This document shows, piece by piece, positions 1 through 7,741 of a stretch of 12,485 nt of DNA (within the stretch, counting starts at the first letter, position 1; every line of letters starts with the position of its first letter). This DNA comes from Mariannaea sp. PMI_226. Its lineage: Eukaryota > Ascomycota > Sordariomycetes > Hypocreales > Nectriaceae. Location of the stretch: contig JANFOG010000025.1 in the NCBI GenBank assembly GCA_024336345.1, positions 1 through 12,485 of the forward strand, read 5' to 3'. Made by a program: the position numbers and the translations under genes. A model generated the notes under the pieces. It was not told the DNA's origin. It saw only the letters and a program-made list of their open reading frames with translations, and did no database searches.

Positions 1-241
1 TTGCTTATGAAGCTGCAGAAAGCACAAGAACAATCAAGATAGAAAACTCCGAAAGAAGCAGAGGAAAAAGGAGCGTGTGGACATAGAGACACCATGTATT
101 TGCTGTCTTTGAATTCAAAGAATCAAGTCGTAAAGGCTCTGCATAAACAAGACACCAACTACCCCCAATGACATGTTTAAAACACAAAATACCCTAAGAC
201 GCCAGTCCAAATATGATGCCCAACCCCCCTTGTCTATCCCT

Positions 242-1151
242 TTAGCAGATGGCATGAGTCTTACCCGTCTTGCCCTGGAGAGAGTGTGTCTCGTTCTAAG
301 TAGGTTATGTTAGTTTACGATGCTTCAGATTATCAGAGAGGGGGGGGGTAGTACTAACCGAGTAAACAGGGTGAGAGTGCTTGCCCTTGCCCACGGCAGA
401 AATGTGCTTCTTGATGTACTCTTCACGCTTCTTGATGCTCTCCAAGTCAGTCTCGTCGAGGAGACCAAGGCACAGGATGATGTCGTTGATAAGAGAGTCG
501 CAGCGGCTCTTGGTGAAGTCCTCGCGGACGACAACACGCAGCATCTTGACGTTGGAGTTGGGTGCCATGGTATAGGCAGGCACGACCCAACCACGCGAAC
601 GCAGATGGTGGGCAAGCGCAAACTCGTCATAGTGTCGCTCAGCCGAGCCACCCTCCTCGGGAGTGCGGAAGCGGAAAGCAACCAAGGGCAGACCGGCGCC
701 GGAGCGTTCTGACATAATGACGAAACCCTTCCTCTCGAGGGTCTCGGTAAGGTAGTCAGCAGTTCGGGTCAGGTTGCTCATGATGGCGCGGTAACCGTGC
801 TTTCCGAGACGGATGAGCTGGTAGTACTGGCCAATGACCTGGGAGGCACCCTTGGAGAAGTTGAGGGTGAAGGAGGACTGGTCGGCACCAAGGTAGTTGA
901 TGTTGAAGACCAGCTCCTTGGGAGGTACTCGGGAGCTCGCCAGATGACCCAGCCGACACCGGGTAGACGAGGCCGTACTTGTGGCCAGAGACGTTGATGG
1001 AGACGACCTTCTCGCAACGGAAGTCCCACTCAAGGTCAGGGACGACAAAAGGAGCGACGAAACCGCCGCTGGCAGCGTCGACGTGGATGGGGACATCAAT
1101 GTTTCGCTCGACGAGAAGATCATTGATGGCCTTGACATCTTCGTACTCGCC
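242..1151 (-). pseudogene. GAD: Glutamate decarboxylase, 5'-truncated and frameshifted
   Basis: Glutamate decarboxylase is a PLP enzyme converting glutamate to GABA and CO2. The remaining sequence reads as its C-terminal half. From the right it shows [13 protein letters not shown], then [13 protein letters not shown], then [10 protein letters not shown] with the PLP-binding lysine codon at 978-980. Continuity is broken twice. Near 961-963 the frame must change to read GVGWVIWR, and near 920-922 it must change again to read [17 protein letters not shown]. Each break is explained by one missing C in a CCC run on the coding strand. The third segment (359-919) is open and typical of the family. 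A 63-bp intron (296-358) joins it to a final exon, 242-295, ending GKTHAIC-stop, as expected for GAD. About 300 of roughly 500-560 family residues remain; recognisable homology stops near 1151. Too little room is left before the next gene for the missing N-terminus. Identity is firm. Pseudogene status is likely, but the two frameshifts could be sequencing errors; the truncation could not. Confidence 0.82.
296..358 (-). other. Last intron of the GAD relic
   Basis: On the minus strand the intron starts GTTAGT, has a CTAAC branch site about 15 bases before the end, and finishes CTTAG. It is 63 bp long and phase 0. Splicing joins ...HPVYS to NETHSLQGKTGKTHAIC-stop, restoring a GAD-like C-terminus, whereas reading through gives an unrelated tail. 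A run of nine C residues (nine G on the plus strand, 340-348) lies just after the donor, an unusual place for such a tract. Confidence 0.8.
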
Positions 1152-1173
1152 GGGTTGTACATGTACTCGCCGG
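1143..1173. repeat. 11-bp direct repeat at the broken end of GAD
   Basis: GTACTCGCCGG occurs at 1143-1153 and again at 1163-1173, offset by exactly 20 bases. The left copy encodes the GEY of the GAD segment on the minus strand. The right copy could encode the same TGEY in another frame. This is the point where clear GAD homology ends, so the repeat may be a small tandem duplication or the microhomology trace of a rearrangement. Confidence 0.65.
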
Positions 1174-1696
1174 TTCGTCGTCGCTTTCACCGTAGAGGCT
1201 TCCAGAGATATACCCAGCATCCCCTTCTTCACGGTTCGGCACTGATTGGAAAATCTCCATCTCTTTCATCTTTGGAGTCGAATTTTGAAGAGATATTCTC
1301 TCCTCCTCGCCAAGGGGATAGCCGGCTTCTGAATCCATGCTCTTTCGTTGTGGTGAGCGTCAGGTCTGGTGTGAGCAAATGGCAACATGGTAAAGGAAGC
1401 TGAACGAAGTCGAAGTTCGACCTGAACAGAGAAACATCAGGCCCTAATATCAAAATGCCTATGCTGGGTCAGGACATTGAAAAGAGAAGTGAGAAACTGA
1501 CACAAATAAATTCTGGGGTCTTCTCATCGAACCGGTAAGTCCAAAGATTCATGAAGTTGCCGGAAAAAAAACTGATTACATAATGCAGCTAGAACATCGA
1601 ACAAGCACCTTCATCACGGCGGCGGGTCTAAGATCCCATCATGAACATCTGGGCAACGAAAAAAAAATTATTGTATTGCGCATCTCGTCATGTGAA
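1174..1696. other. Unassigned DNA between GAD relic and helicase gene
   Basis: This 523-bp stretch should hold the N-terminal half of GAD if that gene were whole, but I cannot align it to the family. A minus-strand frame from 1338 reads MDSEAGYPLGEEERIS and is open for 72 codons, without recognisable similarity. The right part must contain the helicase promoter and leader, since that gene starts at 1697. An AT-rich segment with homopolymer A runs (about 1563-1575 and 1659-1672) lies upstream of it. No TATA box can be called with confidence. Confidence 0.5.
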
Positions 1697-3702
1697 ATGA
1701 AACGAGCGATAGTGAAATGTTTTCTCAGCAAACCCCGGATAGGCATCAGCATAATTCCGTACAGGTTTAGCCTGATTCGCACCTACGCTTCCGCGCATAC
1801 ATCAAAGAAACCTCTTCGACTTCGGGATTATCAGCAAGAATGCATCACATCTGTTCTAGAGTCCCTCAAGCATGGGCATAAACGGGTGGGTATATCACTA
1901 GCTACTGGATCTGGAAAAACTGTATGTTATTCATGAAGAGGGTTTTGACTTGTTGGCTCACTTCTGTCAAGGTTATTTTCACTCAGCTCATTGACAAAGT
2001 CCCGTCATCACGAGATGCCAATCGCACATTGATTCTGGCTCATCGGCGTGAGTTGGTCGAACAAGCAACGAAGCATTGCCAGCTTGCCTACCCAGACAAG
2101 ACCATTGAGATTGAAATGGGAAATGTTCACGCCACTGGGACAGCGGATATTACAATTGCAAGCGTCAGAAGCATCACATCCAAGGATCGCTTGTCCAAGT
2201 TTGACCCCTCGCGATTCAAACTCGTCCTTGTCGATGAAGCGCATCACATCGTCGCCCCAGGATATCTCAGGGTGCTCGAGCATTTCGGTCTCGAGGAAAA
2301 GCGCAAGGAATCGCCAAGCTTGGTTGGTGTTTCTGCCACTTTTTCCAGGTTTGACGGCGTAAAGTTGGGTGCGGCAATCGACGAGATCGTCTACCACAAG
2401 GATTACGTCGACATGATATCAGACAAGTGGCTGTGCGATGTGATGTTTACTACGGTAGAATCAACGGCCAATTTGAAGCAGGTGAAAAGTAACAGCTTTG
2501 GCGATTTCATGCCCGGCGAACTATCCAAGGTTGTCAATACCAATGAGATCAACGAAATCACGGTTCGAAGCTGGTTAGCCAAAGCCAGAGGGAGGAAGTC
2601 GACTCTTGTCTTCTGTGTCGACGTGGCGCATGTAGTTGGGCTTACCGAAAAGTTCCGACAGTACGGCTTCGACGCAAGATACGTAACAGGAGAAACTAAG
2701 GCGGTCGATAGAAGTGAAACGCTCGATGCCTTCAAGAGGGGCGATTTCCCTGTCCTAGTGAACTGTGGCGTCTTCACAGAAGGTACTGACATACCAAACA
2801 TCGACTGCATCGTTCTTGGAAGGCCGACAAGGTCCCGGAACCTTTTGGTGCAGATGATTGGAAGAGGCATGAGACTACACCCTGGCAAAAAGGATTGCCA
2901 TATCATCGACCTTGTTTCAAGCCTGGATACTGGCATTGTCACAACACCAACGCTTTTCGGTTTGGATCCCAATGTGTTGGTAGAGAGAGCGTCAGTAAAG
3001 GACATGAGAAAGATCAAAGTCGCCAAGGACAACGGGGAGGAGGTGGAGACGAGTTCGCTTTCATTTCACACCAGCGGCGGACTGGGCTCTCCCGATACGA
3101 TCACATTCACCGACTACTCGTCCGTCCTCGACCTGATTGCGGATACTTCTGGAGAAAAACACATTCGAGCCATCAGCAAGTATTCCTGGGTTCAGACTGG
3201 GCAAGAGAAGTTTGTGCTAGCTGGGCCGGGCGGCTCTTACATCAGGATCGAAAAGATTAGTGAGGAGCTGGGGACGGTGTCTCCTATTTACAGAGCGGTA
3301 GAAGTGCGAGCGCTTCCTCCGGGCGTGTCCAAATCTCCTTATGCTGCGCCCAAGGAAATCCTAACAGCAGTGACCTTCACGGATGCAGTACACGGGGCTG
3401 ACAGTTACGCCGCTAAGGCGTTTCCGCATTCCTTCATTCATCGATACCAACGATGGCGATCGTTGCCACCGACACAAGGCCAGCTGGACTTTATAAACAA
3501 GCTGAGAGGGAAAGGAAACCCGTTGACGGCCGAGGATTTGGATAAGGGGAAGGCTACAGACATGATCACCAAGCTGAAGCATGGAGCACGTGGGCAGTTT
3601 GCCAAGCTCGAAGCAGAACAAAAGAGGAGAGAGAAGCAAGCAGCAGTAGCGGAGCTGAAGGAGAGGCGGGAACGTGTCATGGTGGGCCCGGTTATGGGCT
3701 GA
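1697..3702 (+). CDS. IRC3: Irc3-type mitochondrial DEAH-box DNA helicase (2 exons)
   Basis: This is a superfamily 2 ATP-dependent helicase of the Irc3 type, which in yeast works on branched double-stranded DNA in mitochondria to keep mtDNA stable. Exons 1697-1921 and 1972-3702 give 651 aa (yeast Irc3 is a little longer). Motifs in order: Walker A GSGKT (71-75, end of exon 1), LAHRREL near 95-105, DEAH 163-166, SAT 196-198, FTEGTDIP near 340, and QMIGRGMR 369-376 with the expected arginines. A lysine- and arginine-rich C-terminal helix ends the protein. The first ~30 residues (MKRAIVKCFLSK... then RTYAS) are basic and lack acidic residues, like a mitochondrial presequence. That is why I start at 1697 and not at the in-frame ATG at 1583, which would bury it behind 38 residues. 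The gene stands alone, transcribed away from the GAD relic. The family call is strong; the mitochondrial location is inferred. Confidence 0.9.
1922..1971 (+). other. Intron of the Irc3-type gene
   Basis: A 50-bp phase-0 intron begins GTATGT directly after the Walker A codons GGA AAA ACT and ends GTCAAG. Removing it joins GSGKT to VIFTQLI, the normal continuation in this family. Without splicing the frame stops within a few codons. A nearby CAG at 1984-1986 is a less good acceptor because its use would delete VIFTQ. Confidence 0.85.
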
Positions 3703-3999
3703 TGGGCTCTCTGCGTGTAACAAACGACATTTGCGTGTATGACTATCTATCTAGTTTATGGGACAGCAAGGCGTTGGAGTAGATGGATTGTTTGCTGGTT
3801 GCGAGAGGCTGAAAAGCCCACACGGGAAAACGAAAACGAGTGATAGAGAGAGGGAAATTGAAACGGAAACAGACAACGGAATCGAATCATAATGGCAATG
3901 AATGGTTTTCAGTGTATCCTTTCATCAAACCTTTGTACTATTAGATGCCTACCTACTTAACTACTTACATAATGCGCTCAGAATATCCTTTCTTTACCA

Positions 4000-4005
4000 A
4001 ATAAA
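4000..4005 (+). promoter_or_regulatory. Possible polyadenylation signal (AATAAA)
   Basis: A canonical AATAAA lies about 300 bases after the helicase stop codon. It is the clearest such word in the 3' flank. Fungal 3' ends often do without a strict hexamer, so this is only a candidate. Confidence 0.25.
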
Positions 4006-4142
4006 TATGAGGTTCCTACCTGGCATTAGTTGCAACAGTGTTTCACTTACCAGTCGACTTTGTGAGATTCCCAAGCACCAGGAAAGGATTGTGATTCCCA
4101 AACAAATGCTCCGCGTGCTGCTCAGGTTGGACGCCCGCCTAA

Positions 4143-4158
4143 ATATATATATATATAT
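4143..4158. repeat. (AT)8 microsatellite
   Basis: Eight uninterrupted AT units lie in non-coding DNA. Such tracts are prone to slippage and so usually vary in length between strains. No function is implied. Confidence 0.9.
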
Positions 4159-4200
4159 TACCATATGAGCAAACGGTACCTTGGACCAACTTGGGCCAGG

Positions 4201-4230
4201 GTATGTGTGTGAGAGTGTGCGTGTGTGTAC
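4201..4230. repeat. Imperfect GT-rich microsatellite
   Basis: This is a GT-rich tract interrupted by GAGAG and GC, about 40 bases after the AT microsatellite. Like that one, it lies in the gap between two same-strand genes. Confidence 0.75.
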
Positions 4231-4489
4231 AGCAGCTGTTGACACGCGCCTCCCAACTGTCACTTATATCAGAATTGTAGAAAGGACAGTCAATCATTGA
4301 TGTGTTTCAAGCGGAGACATCTGGTTTTACAACCTTCAACCTGAGGTATCTATTTTACCGACTGCTTTCTTTAATGGCAGCATCAAGCCAATGGAAGTTG
4401 GTCAACCAGCCATTAAGTGAGTGCAGGATAGAGGTACATATCTTGCATACCGGAGGCAAGGCAAAGCAGCAATCGCGAGTGTGTTCGTT

Positions 4490-4937
4490 GATGTTGCTGC
4501 CTCGTTACCTCGCTACCTCTTTGCCCCTCTCTCCTCTTCTGCATCACTGCCTCTGATTTTCTCCTTTTTTCTTCATCTGCTTGCTCCTTGCTCCTTGCCT
4601 CTTGCCTCAATCAAGGAGGTGATTCCCCCTCCCACCCCCCAGAAAAAGAAAGAATCGTGATCTCTCACTAGTCAACTTTCTTTCTTTTGTTTCCCTTTCC
4701 CCTTTTCTTGTTCTCTGTTCGCTCAAGCAACCTTCAAATACCTTGGGAAACAGAAAAGTAAAACGAAAAGGGAGTAACAGAACAGCTTCCCTCTCCCATC
4801 CAAAACTACTCTCTCAACCTTCGGGGTTTCAACCCTACGTCTCTTTACCTCTCTCTCTACCTACACACAAATATTCTTCGCATCGTCCTCCCACGTCATC
4901 ATCGCTTCCATTTCTCACCAACTCAGCTTTGCCCACA
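4490..4937 (+). promoter_or_regulatory. CT-rich promoter and leader of gene 3
   Basis: The plus strand is strongly enriched in C and T, with runs of TTTCTTTCTTTTG and CTCTCTCTAC type, ending in CCCACA directly before the ATG at 4938. Long pyrimidine tracts upstream of the start are common in expressed filamentous-fungal genes. I see no clear TATA element. Confidence 0.5.
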
Positions 4938-6401
4938 ATGAGTTCTCCGGAAGATCCCGTCTTCCGTTTGCTCGATTCGGCCTACTTCTCTCCTCTCGAT
5001 GATGGCCTGATGATGTCTGAGAGTTCCTGTGATTCAGCATCCAGCTGTTTGAGACCTCCCTCCTCGCTTCTCATTGAACGCCCACGTTCTGAGGACTTAT
5101 TCATAGAGGATGGCTATGCTGCACAGCCTGCATCTGTAGCGTTTCCCTCGTCGCCGATGTTGAACCCAGAACATCAGTCACAGGAACCAGCGGCTTTGCA
5201 GACAAGCTTCGGACCCTCCAAATCAACCTGGTCCTCGTGGGGGACTGCCGCGAATAAGGATACCAGCAGCTCCGTCCCCAATGATACAGAAATAGAGAGA
5301 GGTAGGTCGCGACAACGAAGCCCAATTCGCGCAAAGCAAGTTGCCAGGCAGCAATTCAATGGATCTCGACCCGTTGGTGATCCTGCCATGTTGATCCTGA
5401 AGCCTTATCATTTGGAGTTCCCTCCTCCCTCCCGAGACAAGTATCCGGAAGAAGGCGAGAGGTCGTCTCAGCCTTTAAATGCATCGAACTATATCCATAT
5501 TGACAGACTTTTCGAGAAGTATTCTGACGAGGGTGCGGAATTAGTCGACTATCTCGCCGATCGGGAGGAAACTCGAAAACAAGCATATGAACCCTATGCT
5601 AAAGCGTACAGACATGCTTGGGATGTTCTAGCTATGTTTTGGTCCGAACAGCGTAAAAAGACGCCTGCGCAACTCGCTGCTGAGTGGCCCAAGCCAGAAG
5701 GCCGACTCAGACGGACGAAACGGCTTCCATCACCTCCCAGGTTGTCACCCACACAGCTACGAACGATGCGCGAGGTCGAGACTAATCTGTTAACGAAGAT
5801 GGGAGAGTTAGCCATTAACCACGGCGAGGCAGAAGGGACTATCGCCGGGGCACTCGCTTTTAAATGGGACGATGGTCACCAGAGACCCCCTGAATATGTT
5901 CGAGAGGTTTTGTTAGAGACAGGGGGTCTTGACAAGCGCCTCTTCCAAATACCACTCATCCCATGCCCCGAACTTAAACCTGTTTTATACGGAAACGAAT
6001 TATTAGATAGACCGATGGAAAAGAGCTACTACGAACAACAGCTTGAAGAGATCAAGTCCAAGCAGAAGTTTGCATTCAGAAAAGCCTATCAATCCTACTG
6101 GACACCCGAACCCCAGTTCAACTGCGGTGAGGTCGACTCCAATGAAAACTCTCATGATAGAGAGAAGAGAGAGACAATAATACCTGACTGGTTTCATGTT
6201 TTTGAGACTTTCAATGTCATACACTTATGGTCCAACACTCCTCCCTCGCGCTACACCGAACTGCTCAATATTATCGCGGACCTTGAAAGGGATTGCAGCA
6301 ACGCCCAACGAGTGCAACAACAACCACAGAAGTTTGACAAAGAATGGCACGAGCCTAGCAAGTCTTGGAGCACACCTGCCCGACAACAGAGCGGCGGCTA
6401 G
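4938..6401 (+). CDS. Hypothetical protein, SR-flavoured N-terminus
   Basis: I do not recognise this 487-aa intronless protein. The start is the ATG at 4938, with A at -3 and the CT-rich leader before it. The frame stays open upstream to a TTG at 4743, but that part reads like translated leader. Residues 1 to about 180 are Ser/Pro-rich and probably disordered, with an arginine-serine patch (ERGRSRQRSPIR) near 120-131. From about 180 it is more ordered, with a charged helical stretch around 205-240 and a conserved-looking core (YVREVLLETGGLDKRLF, later IPDWFHVFETFNVIHLW). No transmembrane segment, signal peptide or catalytic motif is evident. The frame stops at TAG 6399-6401 after a Gln-rich tail, yet resumes immediately as a protein-like extension, so the true C-terminus may lie further on. 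The SR patch might suggest a nuclear or RNA-linked role, but that is weak. Confidence 0.7.
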   Translation: MSSPEDPVFRLLDSAYFSPLDDGLMMSESSCDSASSCLRPPSSLLIERPRSEDLFIEDGYAAQPASVAFPSSPMLNPEHQSQEPAALQTSFGPSKSTWSSWGTAANKDTSSSVPNDTEIERGRSRQRSPIRAKQVARQQFNGSRPVGDPAMLILKPYHLEFPPPSRDKYPEEGERSSQPLNASNYIHIDRLFEKYSDEGAELVDYLADREETRKQAYEPYAKAYRHAWDVLAMFWSEQRKKTPAQLAAEWPKPEGRLRRTKRLPSPPRLSPTQLRTMREVETNLLTKMGELAINHGEAEGTIAGALAFKWDDGHQRPPEYVREVLLETGGLDKRLFQIPLIPCPELKPVLYGNELLDRPMEKSYYEQQLEEIKSKQKFAFRKAYQSYWTPEPQFNCGEVDSNENSHDREKRETIIPDWFHVFETFNVIHLWSNTPPSRYTELLNIIADLERDCSNAQRVQQQPQKFDKEWHEPSKSWSTPARQQSGG

Positions 6402-6644
6402 TGGAAATGCCGCTCTAGCCCAAATGCCCCCAAAGGGGAGCGCTTGTGTCGCGTTTGTCACCGGCAGCCCGCTTGCAAGGCCGAAGGGGAAGAATCAGCT
6501 CGGGCCAAACTCGACATGCTTCATGGGGCTATGGACCGAGCAATGAAAGAAGTTTGTGAGGAGGATAAAAGGATAGTCAAGGATCGGTTGACGCTAGAGA
6601 AAGTTGGCATTCTCGTCAATGCCCATCAAGGAGGAAGCGGATGA
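6402..6644 (+). other. In-frame 80-codon extension after the gene 3 TAG
   Basis: Directly after the TAG the same frame is open for 80 codons to a TGA at 6642-6644. Its sequence looks coding: CRVCHRQPAC near 6447-6476 gives a CxxCH-x4-C cluster, followed by a charged helical stretch (LDMLHGAMDRAMKEV, then EEDKRIVKDRLTLEKV). It could be reached by stop readthrough, by an intron I cannot define, or by correcting errors. Around 6378-6437 the +1 frame (LPDNRAAASGNAALAQMPPKG) also reads smoothly into this segment, which would fit paired single-base indels. The best intron guess, 6362-6418 (57 nt, in frame), has a poor GTCTTG donor and no good branch site. Confidence 0.45.
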
Positions 6645-7741
6645 CGCCAGACATGAAATGGAGAGGATTACAGGCTCCCGACGTGAGGATCAGCCAACAC
6701 GAGCGTCTGGATCATCTAAGATGTGAAGGCCTCCAGTTCCGCTGCATGGATAATGAGGATGTATATTGTATTTCAACATTACAATCAAAAGCTATAGCAT
6801 TGAGAACAGTTTGGCCGATCACAACATAGTACTGACTGCAATACTTACAAAAACTGAGAGCTCCGTCAATGTAGCCTTGGGAGCATGGTGATGATGACGG
6901 AAATTAAACACGCGCACAATTTCCAGCCTCCAATAGTGATCAATCACGCGGTTTCTAGGTAGAAGTTGCATCTCATATTCACGGTCGTGCTGTGGAAAGG
7001 CTCTAATGGGAAATAGCCAAACGGAAAATGCTTCACTGAAAACAAGCTTGTTCAAGTCTGTTGAATTCAAGGCGCAGAGTCATGGTGAGACGAGACCATG
7101 CCTATGCCTCTTGAATTCGTTCATCCTATGTAGCTATATAGCAATTTTATAGCATTTTCTTCCTTTCTAGTTCATTCGCTCTGTTGCTTTGCAGGTCCGA
7201 GCAAATCCCTGTTCAAACGCGCCACACATGCCATCTCCATTGCAAACTTGCAGCTGCATTTGAGCTCGACACATCTCGTTGTCGAAAGGGAGCAAAACAA
7301 ACCCAGACCCAGCTTCGACTCCGTGTAATGATGGCTGCCCTTCCAAGACATGAACATTTTATGCGTCTTTGTTTTTTGTTTCTTTTCCCGTTAATGGCAT
7401 CTTTCTCGCCAAATCAAAGCACTATCTTCCAAAGATCCTTCTCAGCCCGGCAACCAGGGGTATTCGCATGTTTTTGGTCCCCAGCTTTTCATAACTGGGT
7501 ATAGAGTAGACGTCAAGTCATCAAACAGAACCCCCGATTCCAATAAACCAAACCAAAACAAGTAAAGAGAGATAAAGAGATAAAACACACAAACAGTAAA
7601 AAACGCACTTGAAAACAACGAAGCGAAAACAAGCAGGGCAGGATGGAACCGACCGATGCATAAGTAGACGTTCCAGGGTATTTTACGCCAGGGTATATCC
7701 AGCCGGGGTATTTGCATGTCGAGTTTCTAACACGGGGGAAT
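6645..7741. other. Intergenic region between convergent genes
   Basis: This 1.1-kb stretch lies between the 3' ends of gene 3 and the KH gene and holds the 3' flanks of both. No open frame in it resembles a protein, and no tRNA or rRNA is apparent. An A-rich tract at about 7540-7610 on the plus strand (T-rich on the KH transcript strand) precedes the 15-bp repeat described separately. Confidence 0.6.
7673..7717. repeat. Three-unit 15-bp tandem repeat with CCRGGGTAT core
   Basis: CCAGGGTAT, CCAGGGTAT and CCGGGGTAT begin at 7673, 7688 and 7703, exactly 15 bases apart; the six bases between cores differ. A further CCGGGGTAT lies at 7764-7772, inside the last codons of the KH gene, and a CCAGGGGTAT lies at 7454-7463. 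On the KH-gene strand the core is ATACCCYGG, so the array would sit early in that gene's 3' UTR. Confidence 0.75.

Larger units (their letters stand above)
3703..4937. other. Intergenic region between helicase and gene 3
   Basis: This 1.2-kb stretch holds no convincing gene; its short open frames lack conserved-looking protein. The left part is the helicase 3' flank, with an AATAAA word at 4000-4005 as a possible but distant polyadenylation signal. Two microsatellites follow around 4143-4230. From about 4490 the plus strand becomes CT-rich and stays so up to the gene 3 start, as in many fungal promoters and leaders. Confidence 0.6.

Noticed and set aside
320..712. Plus-strand 130-codon frame over the GAD relic
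   Set aside because: The opposite strand encodes clear GAD sequence; the plus frame is its shadow.
242..1151. RIP (repeat-induced point mutation) as cause of the GAD decay
   Set aside because: The damage seen is indels and truncation, not dense C-to-T changes, and CpA/TpG skew is not evident by eye.
2403..3032. 209-codon minus-strand frame inside the helicase gene
   Set aside because: It is antisense to conserved helicase motifs and has no protein-like features; it is a shadow of the real coding frame.
4743..4937. N-terminal extension of gene 3 from a TTG
   Set aside because: It lacks an ATG, lies in CT-rich leader sequence, and the ATG at 4938 has a better context.
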